Positions 7,701-16,347 of a stretch of DNA of 64,000 nucleotides are shown piece after piece. The stretch comes from Nocardia australiensis (GTDB taxonomy: Bacteria > Actinomycetota > Actinomycetes > Mycobacteriales > Mycobacteriaceae): positions 2,914,001 through 2,978,000 of the forward strand of contig NZ_JAJFZM010000001.1 in NCBI RefSeq assembly GCF_020733705.1. The letters are read 5' to 3'. Under the pieces are notes generated by a model. The model saw nothing but the letters and a program-made list of their open reading frames with translations. It searched no databases and was not told the origin of the DNA. Position 1 is the stretch's first letter; the number at the start of each line of letters is the position of its first letter. Position numbers and translations under genes: made by a program.

Positions 7701-10346
7701 TCAGAGCAGTCCGATATGCCTCGCCTCGGTCAGCGCGTTGTTTCTGGAATTCGTGCCGAGTTTCGAGTAGATACCGCGCAGATGGGTCTTGACGGTATTG
7801 ACTGATACGCCGAGATCCGTGGCGATCTGCTGGGCCGTCCGTCCGGACGGGAGTTGTTTGAGGACGGTCAGTTCGGTTCCGGTCAGCGTTGGCTGGGAGG
7901 TGCGGTGATGGGCCGCGGGATGGTTGCGGATCTTATCGGCGAAAGCGTCATCGTGACCGAACCGTCCGGCATACGAGTCGAGTAATCGAATTCCGTCCGG
8001 AACATCGAGGAAGGGTCGAATCAAGCTGTCCGGCGCGGCTATTCGCAAAGCGTTTGCCAAACTTCGCGTCGTCTTGACGGCCGAGCCGTCTCTGTCTTGC
8101 TCGGCCGCAAGCAGCAACCATCCGGTAATCGCGGTGACGGGATGCAGTGTGCCCGCATCGGTGAGCATCGGTTCGACCAACGCCCGCGCGGCCCTCGGCT
8201 TGTTCGCGTCCAGCGCGAGGGCAGCCTGAGCGAGAATCAGATCCGAGTTTGTGTCACCTAGAGCCCGCTGCGCGAGGTTGACCAGCAGTCGCGCGGTGTG
8301 GTGCTCGCGAACCCGCAACAGCGCCCAGATGACATGCGGGATGAGCCCGCCGGTCGTCGCGGCAACGGGGTGCTGCTCCAGCAGCTCTACCATGCTGCTG
8401 CGCAGCGCGTCGGTGGCGGCGTACTTGTCGGTGCTGGCATCGCAGGCGAGTAGGCGGCCGACGACATGGGAGTGCCAACCCGCGGTGGGGCTGGTCGAAC
8501 CGTCGCGGTCGAGGTGACCGATCAGCATGTCGGTGACCTGTTCGACATCCCATTCCTCGCCCTTCAGGTACGCGGCCATCGCGGCCATCGCGACCGCTTG
8601 CCCGGTATCGGGTGACTGATATAGACCGTGTTCGGCGGCTACCTCGAGCGCCCTTTCGGCCCGCCCGCGCATCGAGGTAATAGTTCCGCTGATGCCGGCC
8701 GCGATGGCCAGACGAGTGATCGCCCGCAGGCTGAGGCGCGGATGGCCCACGTGTTCGGCCAGCGCGAGGGCGCTGCGAAGTTGTTCTTCGCCGCGGACGA
8801 CGTCACCGCGAACAACGATTGCCGTCGCGGTCTGAATGGCCGTGTAGCAGTCGATGTCCGGTTGACCGGTGGCCGGAATCTGGTCTGGAATGACCAGCTC
8901 ACCGAGTGTGACACCGGTTGTCACTGCGGTATCGGCTGTCACGGCGAGCAGCAGCGATCGCAGCCAGGTGCCCGGAACAAACGATTCGGCCTCGGTGTAG
9001 CGGGCGCCGATGAGATCGAGATAGGCAAGCGCATCGGTCATGTCGCCGTGGATCAGCGCGTTCACCGCGCGCAGCAGCCAGATGAACGGGTCATCGGAAA
9101 TGTTCGGTGCGTCTCGGGTGATCTGGTTCAGCAATGCTGTGCCGTCACCGGCGAGGACGATGGCCGGTCCAGTGTCGCGAAGGAATTCGAGCAGATGGCT
9201 GCGGTCGGGGCCGATCAACAGATGCGGTAGCGCGGCTAGTGCCCGGCCCGCGCCGCAATACCAACGGGCGCTGCGTAGGTGCAGTTCGGCCATCAGGTCG
9301 CCGTCGAGCCGCTCGGCCTCGGCCAGCAGATATGAGCGCAGCAGCGGGTGGTAGCCGAACCACAGGTTTTCGCCGTCGGTCGTGTAGTCGATGGGGAAGC
9401 TGAGTCGTTCGAGGTCGTCCAGGGCGACGGTGGCATCGGGGCCGGCCAGCTCCTGCGCCAGCTCCACGGTGAAGGAGGCCGGAACGCTGGTTCGCCGCAG
9501 GAACCGGCACGTGGATTCGGAGACGGCGGCGATGAGTTCACCGACGAGGAAATCCGTCACCGCGTGCGATGGCCGGGCCAGCCCGGCGATCGCGGCGGCC
9601 CGATCGTGCTGATGGGCCGCCAGATAGGTGGCCGCGATCCGGACCAGAACCGCCCAGCCTCGGGTGAGGTCCATGAGCGCGTCGAGTTCGGTGTCGGTCA
9701 GTTCGCAGCCATGCTGCGCGCACAGCATCGCTGTCTGTGCCCGGTCCAGGGCCAGCTCGGCGGCACCGATTCGGATGAGGCTTTCGCCCAGATCCAGCGT
9801 GTGCCAGCGCACGGGCGGGTCGAAACGTCCCGAAATCACGACGCTGACGTTCGGCGGGGCATAGTGCAGGAATTCTTCGAGCCCGGCCAATGCGAACTGG
9901 TCGGTGACGAGATGAGCGTCGTCGATGACGAGAACCGTCGGTATCTTGGCGGTCGACAAAGCCCGCGCCAGGTCGGCGGCCTTGGCCATGGGTGTCGAGA
10001 GTCCGTCGCGGCCCACCGTTGTGACGCCGAGTTCGGCGCTGAGCTCGGCCCACATCGTGGCAGCGTCGTCGACGCCGTCGATGGCGGTGTGCCAGGCAAT
10101 CCGGACGCGGGGAAGAGTCCGGCTGACGTGTCGGCGCACCCAGTCGGCTAGTAGCACGGTCTTCCCGCTTCCGGCGGGCGCGCACACCAACAACACGCGA
10201 GGGCGGCGTGGCCTGCGGGTCGCGTCGAGGCGGCTATATATTTCCGGCCGTGGAATCGGAGGAAACGGCAGCTCGGGTATTCGGGAAGATGTCGCCGTTT
10301 CCCGCGTTGTGGTGGAGCGAACTTCGTAACTACCTGAGGTGGTCAC
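7701..10346 (-). CDS. Large ATP-dependent LuxR-family (MalT/LAL-type) transcriptional regulator
   Basis: 881 residues from the GTG at 10346, which has AAGAGGAGG four bases upstream. A Walker A motif CAPAGSGKTVLLADW lies near residue 45, a Walker B-like TVLVIDDAHLVTD around 130, then a long helical repeat region typical of MalT-type sensors, and a C-terminal LuxR helix-turn-helix (LTGTELTVLKQLPSGRTAQQIATDLGVSVNTVKTHLRGIYSKL). Such regulators bind ATP and an inducer before oligomerising on DNA. It is divergent from a small DUF7144-type membrane protein with a strong palindrome between them. Target and inducer unknown. Confidence 0.9.
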   Translation of the reverse strand: MTTSGSYEVRSTTTRETATSSRIPELPFPPIPRPEIYSRLDATRRPRRPRVLLVCAPAGSGKTVLLADWVRRHVSRTLPRVRIAWHTAIDGVDDAATMWAELSAELGVTTVGRDGLSTPMAKAADLARALSTAKIPTVLVIDDAHLVTDQFALAGLEEFLHYAPPNVSVVISGRFDPPVRWHTLDLGESLIRIGAAELALDRAQTAMLCAQHGCELTDTELDALMDLTRGWAVLVRIAATYLAAHQHDRAAAIAGLARPSHAVTDFLVGELIAAVSESTCRFLRRTSVPASFTVELAQELAGPDATVALDDLERLSFPIDYTTDGENLWFGYHPLLRSYLLAEAERLDGDLMAELHLRSARWYCGAGRALAALPHLLIGPDRSHLLEFLRDTGPAIVLAGDGTALLNQITRDAPNISDDPFIWLLRAVNALIHGDMTDALAYLDLIGARYTEAESFVPGTWLRSLLLAVTADTAVTTGVTLGELVIPDQIPATGQPDIDCYTAIQTATAIVVRGDVVRGEEQLRSALALAEHVGHPRLSLRAITRLAIAAGISGTITSMRGRAERALEVAAEHGLYQSPDTGQAVAMAAMAAYLKGEEWDVEQVTDMLIGHLDRDGSTSPTAGWHSHVVGRLLACDASTDKYAATDALRSSMVELLEQHPVAATTGGLIPHVIWALLRVREHHTARLLVNLAQRALGDTNSDLILAQAALALDANKPRAARALVEPMLTDAGTLHPVTAITGWLLLAAEQDRDGSAVKTTRSLANALRIAAPDSLIRPFLDVPDGIRLLDSYAGRFGHDDAFADKIRNHPAAHHRTSQPTLTGTELTVLKQLPSGRTAQQIATDLGVSVNTVKTHLRGIYSKLGTNSRNNALTEARHIGLL

Positions 10347-10448
10347 CGTGCCTCCTCTTACCGTGTGCAATCACGTCACTACCGCGCTGACTTATCGACA
10401 GCTCGAGCTCTGGGACAGCCGGGTACTCGAAAGCTCTGTATCTGGAAC

Positions 10449-10472
10449 TCCGGTAGTTGGAAAACTACCGGA
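10449..10472. promoter_or_regulatory. Perfect 10-bp dyad in divergent promoter region
   Basis: TCCGGTAGTT and AACTACCGGA flank a GGAA spacer, about 105 bp from the LuxR-type regulator start and 155 bp before the membrane-protein gene. It could be an operator for either gene or a short hairpin in a leader. Confidence 0.5.
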
Positions 10473-10627
10473 TAATCCGTCCGAATCGGAGTGCCCTGTC
10501 ACGTTTGCTGCTGGACAGAGATCCCCACGCCCCGTTGGTTGACAGCTCGAAGTCATCCCTTTCGGATGAAGCGCAGCGAAGGTAAAGGGAGGAGATTCGT
10601 CGCGACCCATCCCATAAGAAAGGGTTC

Positions 10628-11038
10628 ATGATGACGACTCCGGATACCGGACACCCGGTGCGCCAGGGATTCGCGTTCGGCATCACTTTCGGCGCCGCGA
10701 TCCTGTTGCTCACAGTCGGCGTGCTCTCGATCCTGCAGGGCATCTCCGCTGTAGCCGAAGACAACATATTCGTTGTCGGCCTCGAATACACCTACAAATT
10801 CGACACCACCGCATGGGGTTGGATCCACATCGTGCTCGGCATCCTGCTCGCGATTTGCGCGGTCGGCCTGATGCTGGGATCGGCCTGGGGCCGGGCCGGC
10901 GCCGTCATCTTTGCCGCGCTATCGATCATCGCGAACTTCCTGTGGCTGCCCTACTATCCGGCGTGGTCGATCCTGGTCATCGTGCTGGATGTCGTCGTTA
11001 TCTGGGCGGTCTCTACATGGCATCCGAAGACCATCTGA
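10628..11038 (+). CDS. DUF7144-type small integral membrane protein
   Basis: 136 residues with four hydrophobic segments (starting at FGITFGAAILLLTVGVL, GWIHIVLGILLAICAVGLML, GRAGAVIFAALSIIANFLWL and WSILVIVLDVVVIWAV). The WGWIHIVLGILL and IANFLWLPYYPAWSILVI signatures match the DUF7144 family common in actinomycetes; that family assignment is from memory. Two ATG codons, 10628 and 10631, follow AAAGGG; the second has better spacing. Function unknown. Confidence 0.75.
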   Translation: MMTTPDTGHPVRQGFAFGITFGAAILLLTVGVLSILQGISAVAEDNIFVVGLEYTYKFDTTAWGWIHIVLGILLAICAVGLMLGSAWGRAGAVIFAALSIIANFLWLPYYPAWSILVIVLDVVVIWAVSTWHPKTI

Positions 11039-11149
11039 GCGCTGGAATCCGTTGCGCCGAGTCGCGACTTCACCCCTGACGGATGACGACGTTGTTGCGC
11101 GGTCGCGACATGCTCGCACCGAATCCGAGTCGAAAGGTCAGTCGCCGAT

Positions 11150-12967
11150 ATGTCTCTTGATTACACCGATCGCACGGATTTCGATGATGCCGAGCGCGGA
11201 TTTGTTGCCGCGTTATCGCCCGCGATCATCACCGGCGCGAGTGGAGCGGTGGTATTCGACGCGGACGCCTTCGGCTTTCTGCAAGAGCAGGCGCCGCCCA
11301 CCGCGAACCCCAGCCTGTGGCGGCAGGGACAGCTGTGTGCGAAACACGGTCTGTTCGAGGTGACCTCGGGGATCTACCAGATTCGCGGTATGGATATATC
11401 GAATATGACGATTGTCGAGGGCGATAGCGGCATCGTCGTCATCGATCCGCTGATTTCGATCGAGACGGCGGCGGCCGGGCTGGCGCTGTATCGCGAGCAT
11501 CGCGGCGACCGCCCGGTCACCGGTGTGATCTACACCCATTCACATGGCGACCATTTCGGTGGCGCGCGTGGGGTGCTCCCGCATGGTCACACCCCGGTAC
11601 CGATACTCGCTCCTGTCGGTTTCCTCGAGCATGCCGTCAGCGAGAACGTGTACGCGGGTGGCGCGATGACTCGTCGTGGCCAGTACATGTATGGCGCTTC
11701 ATTGCCGAAGAGCCCGACCGGGAGCATCGGTTGCGGCCTCGGGATCGCGACGTCCTCGGGCACGATCTCACTGATCCCGCCGACCGTGGACATTACGCGG
11801 ACCGGTCAGGAGGAAGTGATCGACGGCGTCCGGATCGTCTTTCAGCTGACACCCGGCACCGAGGCGCCCGCCGAGATGAACTTCCTGTTCCCCGACCGCC
11901 GCGCGCTGTGCATGGCGGAGAACGCGACCCACAATCTGCACAATGTGCTCACCCTGCGGGGGGCGCTGGTGCGCGACAGCCGAATCTGGGCGCGCTATCT
12001 CGACGAGGCGATCGCGATGTTCTCCGATAACGCCGATGTCGCCTTCGCCTCGCACCACTGGCCGACGTGGGGTCGGGAGAACTACGTCGCGCTGCTGGCC
12101 GCGCAACGAGATATGTACGCCTACCTGAACGACCAGACTTTGCGACTGGCCAACCAGGGCTACACGGGGGCCGAGATCGCCGAGGAATTGGAACTGCCGC
12201 CCGCGTTGGCGGACCTGTGGGCCAACCGTGGCTACTACGGCTCGGTCAGTCACAACATCAAGGCCGTCTACCAGCGGTATATGGGTTGGTACGACGGTAA
12301 CCCCGCGCACCTGTGGGAGCATCCGCCGGTTGAGATGGCGCAGCGTTACGTCGCGGACTATGGCGGCCTCGACGCAATCGTCGCCAAGGGACGCAGCTAT
12401 GCCCACGCCGGCGATCTGCGTTTCGCCGCGACACTGCTCAATCACGCCGTCTTCGCCGAACCCGGCAGTTCGACGGCGAAGGAGGCGCTGGCCGAGGTGT
12501 ACGAACGGCTCGGTTACGGCGCCGAGAACGCGACATGGCGCAATTTCTATCTGACCGGTGCGCACGAACTGCGCGGTGGCCCTCCGTCCTCGATGTTCGA
12601 TATGACCAATCCGGAAATGGCGACAGCATTGACTGTCGAGATGATCATCGATTCCCTGGCCGTACGTATCGACGGCCCGAAGGCCGCCGACCAGGGGATG
12701 GTCATGGATTGGAAGCTCACCGACGAGAACCGGGTGGTCCGGCTGACCCTCTCCAACGGCGCGCTCACCCATCGGACGGCCACCCCGGCGGCGCCACATC
12801 TCGGCGCGGCCGATCTCACGATCACCCTCACCAAGCCACAGCTACTCGAAATGCTTGTCGGACATGGGCTTACGGGCATCGACATCGATGGCGACCCGCA
12901 CGTGCTCTCGACACTGATCGGGCTGCTGGACGCCCCGAACCCGAATTTCCCCATCGTGACCCCCTAG
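11150..12967 (+). CDS. Alkyl sulfatase, SdsA1/BDS1 family
   Basis: 605 residues. The metallo-beta-lactamase zinc motif is THSHGDHFGGARG near residue 125; further ligands are expected in ENATHNLHN and SHHWPTWG. The central helical dimerisation domain (YDGNPAHLWEHPP ... AEVYERLGY) and C-terminal SCP2-like lipid-binding domain (ending KPQLLEMLVGHGLTGIDIDG) follow in the order known for SDS hydrolase SdsA1. Known role: hydrolysis of primary or secondary alkyl sulfates to alcohol plus sulfate. Unlike periplasmic SdsA1 there is no signal peptide, so this one is probably cytosolic and would need substrate uptake. It stands alone between the membrane protein and the CtpJ gene. Confidence 0.88.
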   Translation: MSLDYTDRTDFDDAERGFVAALSPAIITGASGAVVFDADAFGFLQEQAPPTANPSLWRQGQLCAKHGLFEVTSGIYQIRGMDISNMTIVEGDSGIVVIDPLISIETAAAGLALYREHRGDRPVTGVIYTHSHGDHFGGARGVLPHGHTPVPILAPVGFLEHAVSENVYAGGAMTRRGQYMYGASLPKSPTGSIGCGLGIATSSGTISLIPPTVDITRTGQEEVIDGVRIVFQLTPGTEAPAEMNFLFPDRRALCMAENATHNLHNVLTLRGALVRDSRIWARYLDEAIAMFSDNADVAFASHHWPTWGRENYVALLAAQRDMYAYLNDQTLRLANQGYTGAEIAEELELPPALADLWANRGYYGSVSHNIKAVYQRYMGWYDGNPAHLWEHPPVEMAQRYVADYGGLDAIVAKGRSYAHAGDLRFAATLLNHAVFAEPGSSTAKEALAEVYERLGYGAENATWRNFYLTGAHELRGGPPSSMFDMTNPEMATALTVEMIIDSLAVRIDGPKAADQGMVMDWKLTDENRVVRLTLSNGALTHRTATPAAPHLGAADLTITLTKPQLLEMLVGHGLTGIDIDGDPHVLSTLIGLLDAPNPNFPIVTP

Positions 12968-13089
12968 GTGCCCCGTTCAGTCCGGCTGCTCGAATTGGGT
13001 GCGCTTCCAGTCGCCGAACGGTTCGCGCCCTGATCAGCGCCCTGCTCAGCGCAAATCCGGCGCAGGCTGCCCGTGCGGGGCGCTGGAGC

Positions 13090-15069
13090 TTATGTCGAAT
13101 GCGAGCGATGCCATGCCGAATTACGTAGCAGGCGTAAGCCATTGAGGCCGACGATAATGGTGGAACCTTCATGTCCGGCCACTCCGAGGGGCAGCGGGAG
13201 GTGTCCGACGAGGTCCCAGGTGGCCAGGCCGGTAATGAAGGCGCCTGCGATGACCAGGTTCGCCAGCACCACGCGCCGCGCCCGCCGCGACAATGCGATG
13301 ACGGCGGGAACCGTGGTCAGATCATCGCGGACCACGACGGCGTCGGCGCTCCGCAAGGTCAGGTCCGCGCCTGCCCTGCCCATCGCTATTCCGGTGTGAG
13401 CGACGGCGAGTGCCGGCGCGTCGTTGATGCCGTCGCCGACGACGGTGACCCGTGCGCCACCGGTTTCCAGATCCCGAACCGCGGCGACCTTGTCCTCGGG
13501 CAGCAGCCCGGCGCGGACTTCCTCGATGCCGACCCGTGCCGCCAAACCGGTTGCGGCAGCATGGTTGTCGCCGGTCAGCAGCACCGGATCGGCGCCGGTC
13601 AACCGCCGGGCTTCGGCGACAGCCTCGACGGCTTCGGGACGGATCTGGTCGGTAATGCCGAGCACGCCGATCGCGCGATCGTCGCGCCACACCACGACGG
13701 CGGTCTGCCCGCGCTGCTCGAACGCCTCGGCGGCCGTCGCCGCCGCGGTCTCGTCGTCGGCGTGCCGCAGCGTCACGGGGGACTCGACTCGGACGCGGTG
13801 GCCATCGACTCGGGCAACTACTCCGCGACCGGGTTGGGCCGAAAAGTCCTCGGCGACAGTGATTTCGAGGCCACGTGCATGCGCGGCGCGCACGATCGCG
13901 GCAGCTAGGGGGTGCTCGCTCGGATACTCGGCGGCGGCGGCCAGTCGCAGTATCTCGTCATCTCGGTCCGTGTCCGCGAGGACGTGGATGTGCGCGAGTT
14001 CGGGTGCGCCTTTGGTGAGGGTTCCGGTTTTGTCGAACGCGACCAAGGTGGTGGCGCCGAGTCGTTCCATCACCACGGCGGACTTCACCAGGACGCCGTG
14101 ACGTCCGGCATTGGCGATCGCCGCCAGCAGCGGCGGCATCGTGGCAAGCACCACCGCGCATGGGGACGCGACGATCATGAACGTCATGGCGCGCAAGAGT
14201 GAGTCGTCGAGGGTGTCGCCGTAGAGCAGCGGAATCACGAACAGCGCGAGCGTGGCGGCGACCATCCCGATCGAGTAGCGCTGTTCGATCTTTTCGATGA
14301 ACAGCTGGGTGCGGGCCTTGGTCTGGGCGGCCTGCGCCACGAGTGCCGCGATCCGGGCGACAACCGAATCCTCGGCGCGGCGCCCGACGCGTACCCGCAG
14401 CGAACCGGTGCCGTTGATCGTGCCCGCGAATACCTCGTCGCCCACGGTTTTGTCGGCAGGCAGCGGTTCCCCGGTGATCGTGGCCTGGTCGACCTCGCTC
14501 GCGCCCGCGGTCACCGTGCCGTCGGCCGCAACACGCTCGCCCGGCCGGATCAGGATTGTGTCCCCGATTTCGAGGTCGCGGGCTCGGATGGTCCGAAAGT
14601 CATCGTCCGCGGCGAGCACGGTCGCGGTTTCCGGGGCAATGTCGAGCAGCCCTCGAATCGAGTCCTCGGTCCGTGCCGTAGCCAATGCTTCCAATGCTCC
14701 GGAAGCGGCGAAGATGACGATCAACAGCGCGCCGTCGGTGACCTGTCCGATCGTGGCCGCACCGATCGCGGCGACCACCATGAGTAGATCGACATCGAGG
14801 GTCTTCGCACGCAGCGCTCGCAGCCCCGCCCATGCCGGCTCCCAGCCTCCGGTGGCATAGCAGGCCAGATACAGCGCCCACCACAGCCAGGAGGGGCCGC
14901 CGAGTAGCCGGGTGATCGTTCCGAGCAGGAATAGCGCCAATGCCGCTGCAGCCCAGCGCATCTCGGGCAAGGCGAACATCTTGCCCCGGCGCGCCGACGC
15001 ATCGATCGAGCGGGCGAGGTCGGGACGGGCGAGGTCGGGGCGGGCGGGCGTAGCAGTGGACGAGGCCAC
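13090..15069 (-). CDS. ctpJ: P1B4-type metal-exporting ATPase, CtpJ-like
   Basis: 659 residues from the GTG at 15069 with GGAGGT upstream. The phosphorylation motif is DKTGTLTKG, the actuator loop is ATITGEPLP, and the hinge is GDGINDAPALAVAHTGIAMG. The transmembrane metal motif is SPC (VASPCAVVLAT) rather than CPC, and HEGST follows in the last helix region; SPC plus HEGST is the signature of P1B4 ATPases, which export Co2+, Ni2+ or Fe2+. There is no N-terminal heavy-metal domain, also typical. The divergent neighbour is NmtR, which in Mycobacterium tuberculosis represses ctpJ, so the assignment to cobalt/nickel export is well supported by family and context. Confidence 0.88.
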   Translation of the reverse strand: MASSTATPARPDLARPDLARSIDASARRGKMFALPEMRWAAAALALFLLGTITRLLGGPSWLWWALYLACYATGGWEPAWAGLRALRAKTLDVDLLMVVAAIGAATIGQVTDGALLIVIFAASGALEALATARTEDSIRGLLDIAPETATVLAADDDFRTIRARDLEIGDTILIRPGERVAADGTVTAGASEVDQATITGEPLPADKTVGDEVFAGTINGTGSLRVRVGRRAEDSVVARIAALVAQAAQTKARTQLFIEKIEQRYSIGMVAATLALFVIPLLYGDTLDDSLLRAMTFMIVASPCAVVLATMPPLLAAIANAGRHGVLVKSAVVMERLGATTLVAFDKTGTLTKGAPELAHIHVLADTDRDDEILRLAAAAEYPSEHPLAAAIVRAAHARGLEITVAEDFSAQPGRGVVARVDGHRVRVESPVTLRHADDETAAATAAEAFEQRGQTAVVVWRDDRAIGVLGITDQIRPEAVEAVAEARRLTGADPVLLTGDNHAAATGLAARVGIEEVRAGLLPEDKVAAVRDLETGGARVTVVGDGINDAPALAVAHTGIAMGRAGADLTLRSADAVVVRDDLTTVPAVIALSRRARRVVLANLVIAGAFITGLATWDLVGHLPLPLGVAGHEGSTIIVGLNGLRLLRNSAWHRSHST

Positions 15070-15115
15070 TTGTACCTCCGGGTCGGGAATGGATAGCCCG
15101 ACAATAACAGAACAA

Positions 15116-15131
15116 ATGAACACATATTCAT
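15116..15131. promoter_or_regulatory. Candidate NmtR operator
   Basis: An ATGAA-N6-TTCAT dyad lies in the 89-bp space between ctpJ and nmtR. ArsR/SmtB-type repressors bind such AT-rich imperfect dyads (12-2-12 type) over the promoter. Binding by NmtR is inferred from position and family. Confidence 0.55.
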
Positions 15132-15158
15132 GCGTGGGTGGGAGTCTAGAATCCGGCT

Positions 15159-15518
15159 ATGGGACATGGGGTGCAGGGTCGTGATCGGCCCGTCGCGCGG
15201 CTGGACGCCGAGGCCGCCGCGCATGTGGCGACGACTTTGCAGGCGTTGGCGACCCCCAGTCGGCTGCTGATTCTGACCGAGTTGCGGCAAGGTCCTCGTC
15301 CGGTCACGGAATTGGCCGAAGCCGTGCGGATGGAGCAGTCGGCGGTCTCACACCAACTGCGTCTATTACGCAATCTGGGCCTGGTCACCGGAATCCGCTC
15401 GGGTCGCAGCATCGTCTACAGCCTTTACGACAGTCACGTTGCCCAGCTGCTGGACGAAGCCGTCTACCACAGCGAACACCTGCGCCTCGGTTTGGCCGAC
15501 GGTGAGGCGAACGCGTGA
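15159..15518 (+). CDS. nmtR: NmtR, ArsR/SmtB-family nickel/cobalt sensor
   Basis: 119 residues, closely resembling M. tuberculosis NmtR as I remember it. The N-terminal MGHG is kept (Gly2 amine and His3 are metal ligands), the winged helix contains MEQSAVSHQLRLLRNLGLV, and the C-terminal metal site has D91, H93, H104 and H107 in YDSHVAQLLDEAVYHSEH. A further histidine present near position 109 in the mycobacterial protein is Arg here. The protein dissociates from DNA on Ni2+ or Co2+ binding and derepresses the divergent exporter. Confidence 0.92.
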   Translation: MGHGVQGRDRPVARLDAEAAAHVATTLQALATPSRLLILTELRQGPRPVTELAEAVRMEQSAVSHQLRLLRNLGLVTGIRSGRSIVYSLYDSHVAQLLDEAVYHSEHLRLGLADGEANA

Positions 15519-15597
15519 AGCGGCTCCGTGATATCGGGTAGCGGAGGCCGCGCCGCGCGGTGATTCGCGCGGGACCTCGACGGGCTATCGTGGGGTT

Positions 15598-15762
15598 GTG
15601 GGCGTTATCGGTGAACTCTTCTCGGATAAGAAGCTGACCGACGAGAGCGGCCAGGACAGTGACGGTCAGCCGCACCGGCCGCGCGTCGAACTCGATCTGG
15701 ACGCCGGCGTGGTTCGGCTGTCGAGTCCGGCCGAACGGCCTACCGACGAATCGGCCGAGTGA
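15598..15762 (+). CDS. Small hypothetical protein
   Basis: 54 residues from a GTG at 15598: VGVIGELFSDKKLTDE then an acidic linker and a VELDLDAGVVRLSSP segment. GC-rich third codon positions are regular through the frame, which supports coding. It resembles the layout of short actinobacterial proteins with an ELFS start and a DLxxGxVVxL end, but I cannot name a family with certainty. Confidence 0.45.
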   Translation: MGVIGELFSDKKLTDESGQDSDGQPHRPRVELDLDAGVVRLSSPAERPTDESAE

Positions 15763-15809
15763 TCACGCGGATGTGATCGCCGCACAGCTCAATCGCGTGC
15801 CGGGATCGC

Positions 15810-16345
15810 ACATCCGTCCGGCCCGCACACATCGGCTCCGCCGATCGTCTGGATAGCGGGCTCGCGTTCGGTCCGCGAGCACGGCGCGCACCTGTATTTC
15901 ATCGAGTCCGGCGTCGATGGCGAGTCCGACGAGCCGCTCATACAGGTAGCCGACTACTCGCGACTTTCTATCGACGCAACAGCAGAATCGGACCTCGACA
16001 AGCGGAAACTGTTGCCGGTGATGGGAGTCTGGATGTCGAGTTCCCGAAGGGTCTTGTCTTTCGCCGCGCCGGGCGAGCCGCCATTGCGGGGTTGCCGGTC
16101 GGCGCGCTGTGGATCGGGTCGGTGTGCCGCATCGGACTCGATTACGCGGGGCGCGCGCCGTTGCTGTCGATGTGGTGGTGGGAGACGCGGAAACAGTCGA
16201 GCGACACCTCCGGACTGAGACGGTTCTGGGCGCTGCGTCATGGAGGCTCGTGGCGACGCCGGTTACGTCAGTTCGTCGCGGGACCGTTTGATCGTGTTCG
16301 TGCGCGGACGAATTCGCTACCTGGCAGAGCGATACGCGAGATCTA
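15810..16345 (+). pseudogene. Decayed coding segment, at least one frameshift
   Basis: Two coding-like pieces lie in different frames. The first (to ~16020) reads APPIVWIAGSRSVREHGAHL then a segment ending DLDKRKLLPV; the second (~15985-16240) reads RQAETVAGDGSLDVEFPKGL followed by a hydrophobic stretch GLPVGALWIGSVCRIGLDYAG. The GDGSLDVEF part vaguely recalls the last strand of DUF6188-type proteins. No continuous frame with a start codon spans the region, so a gene broken by indels is the simplest explanation. The family hint is weak. Confidence 0.35.
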
Positions 16346-16347
16346 CC

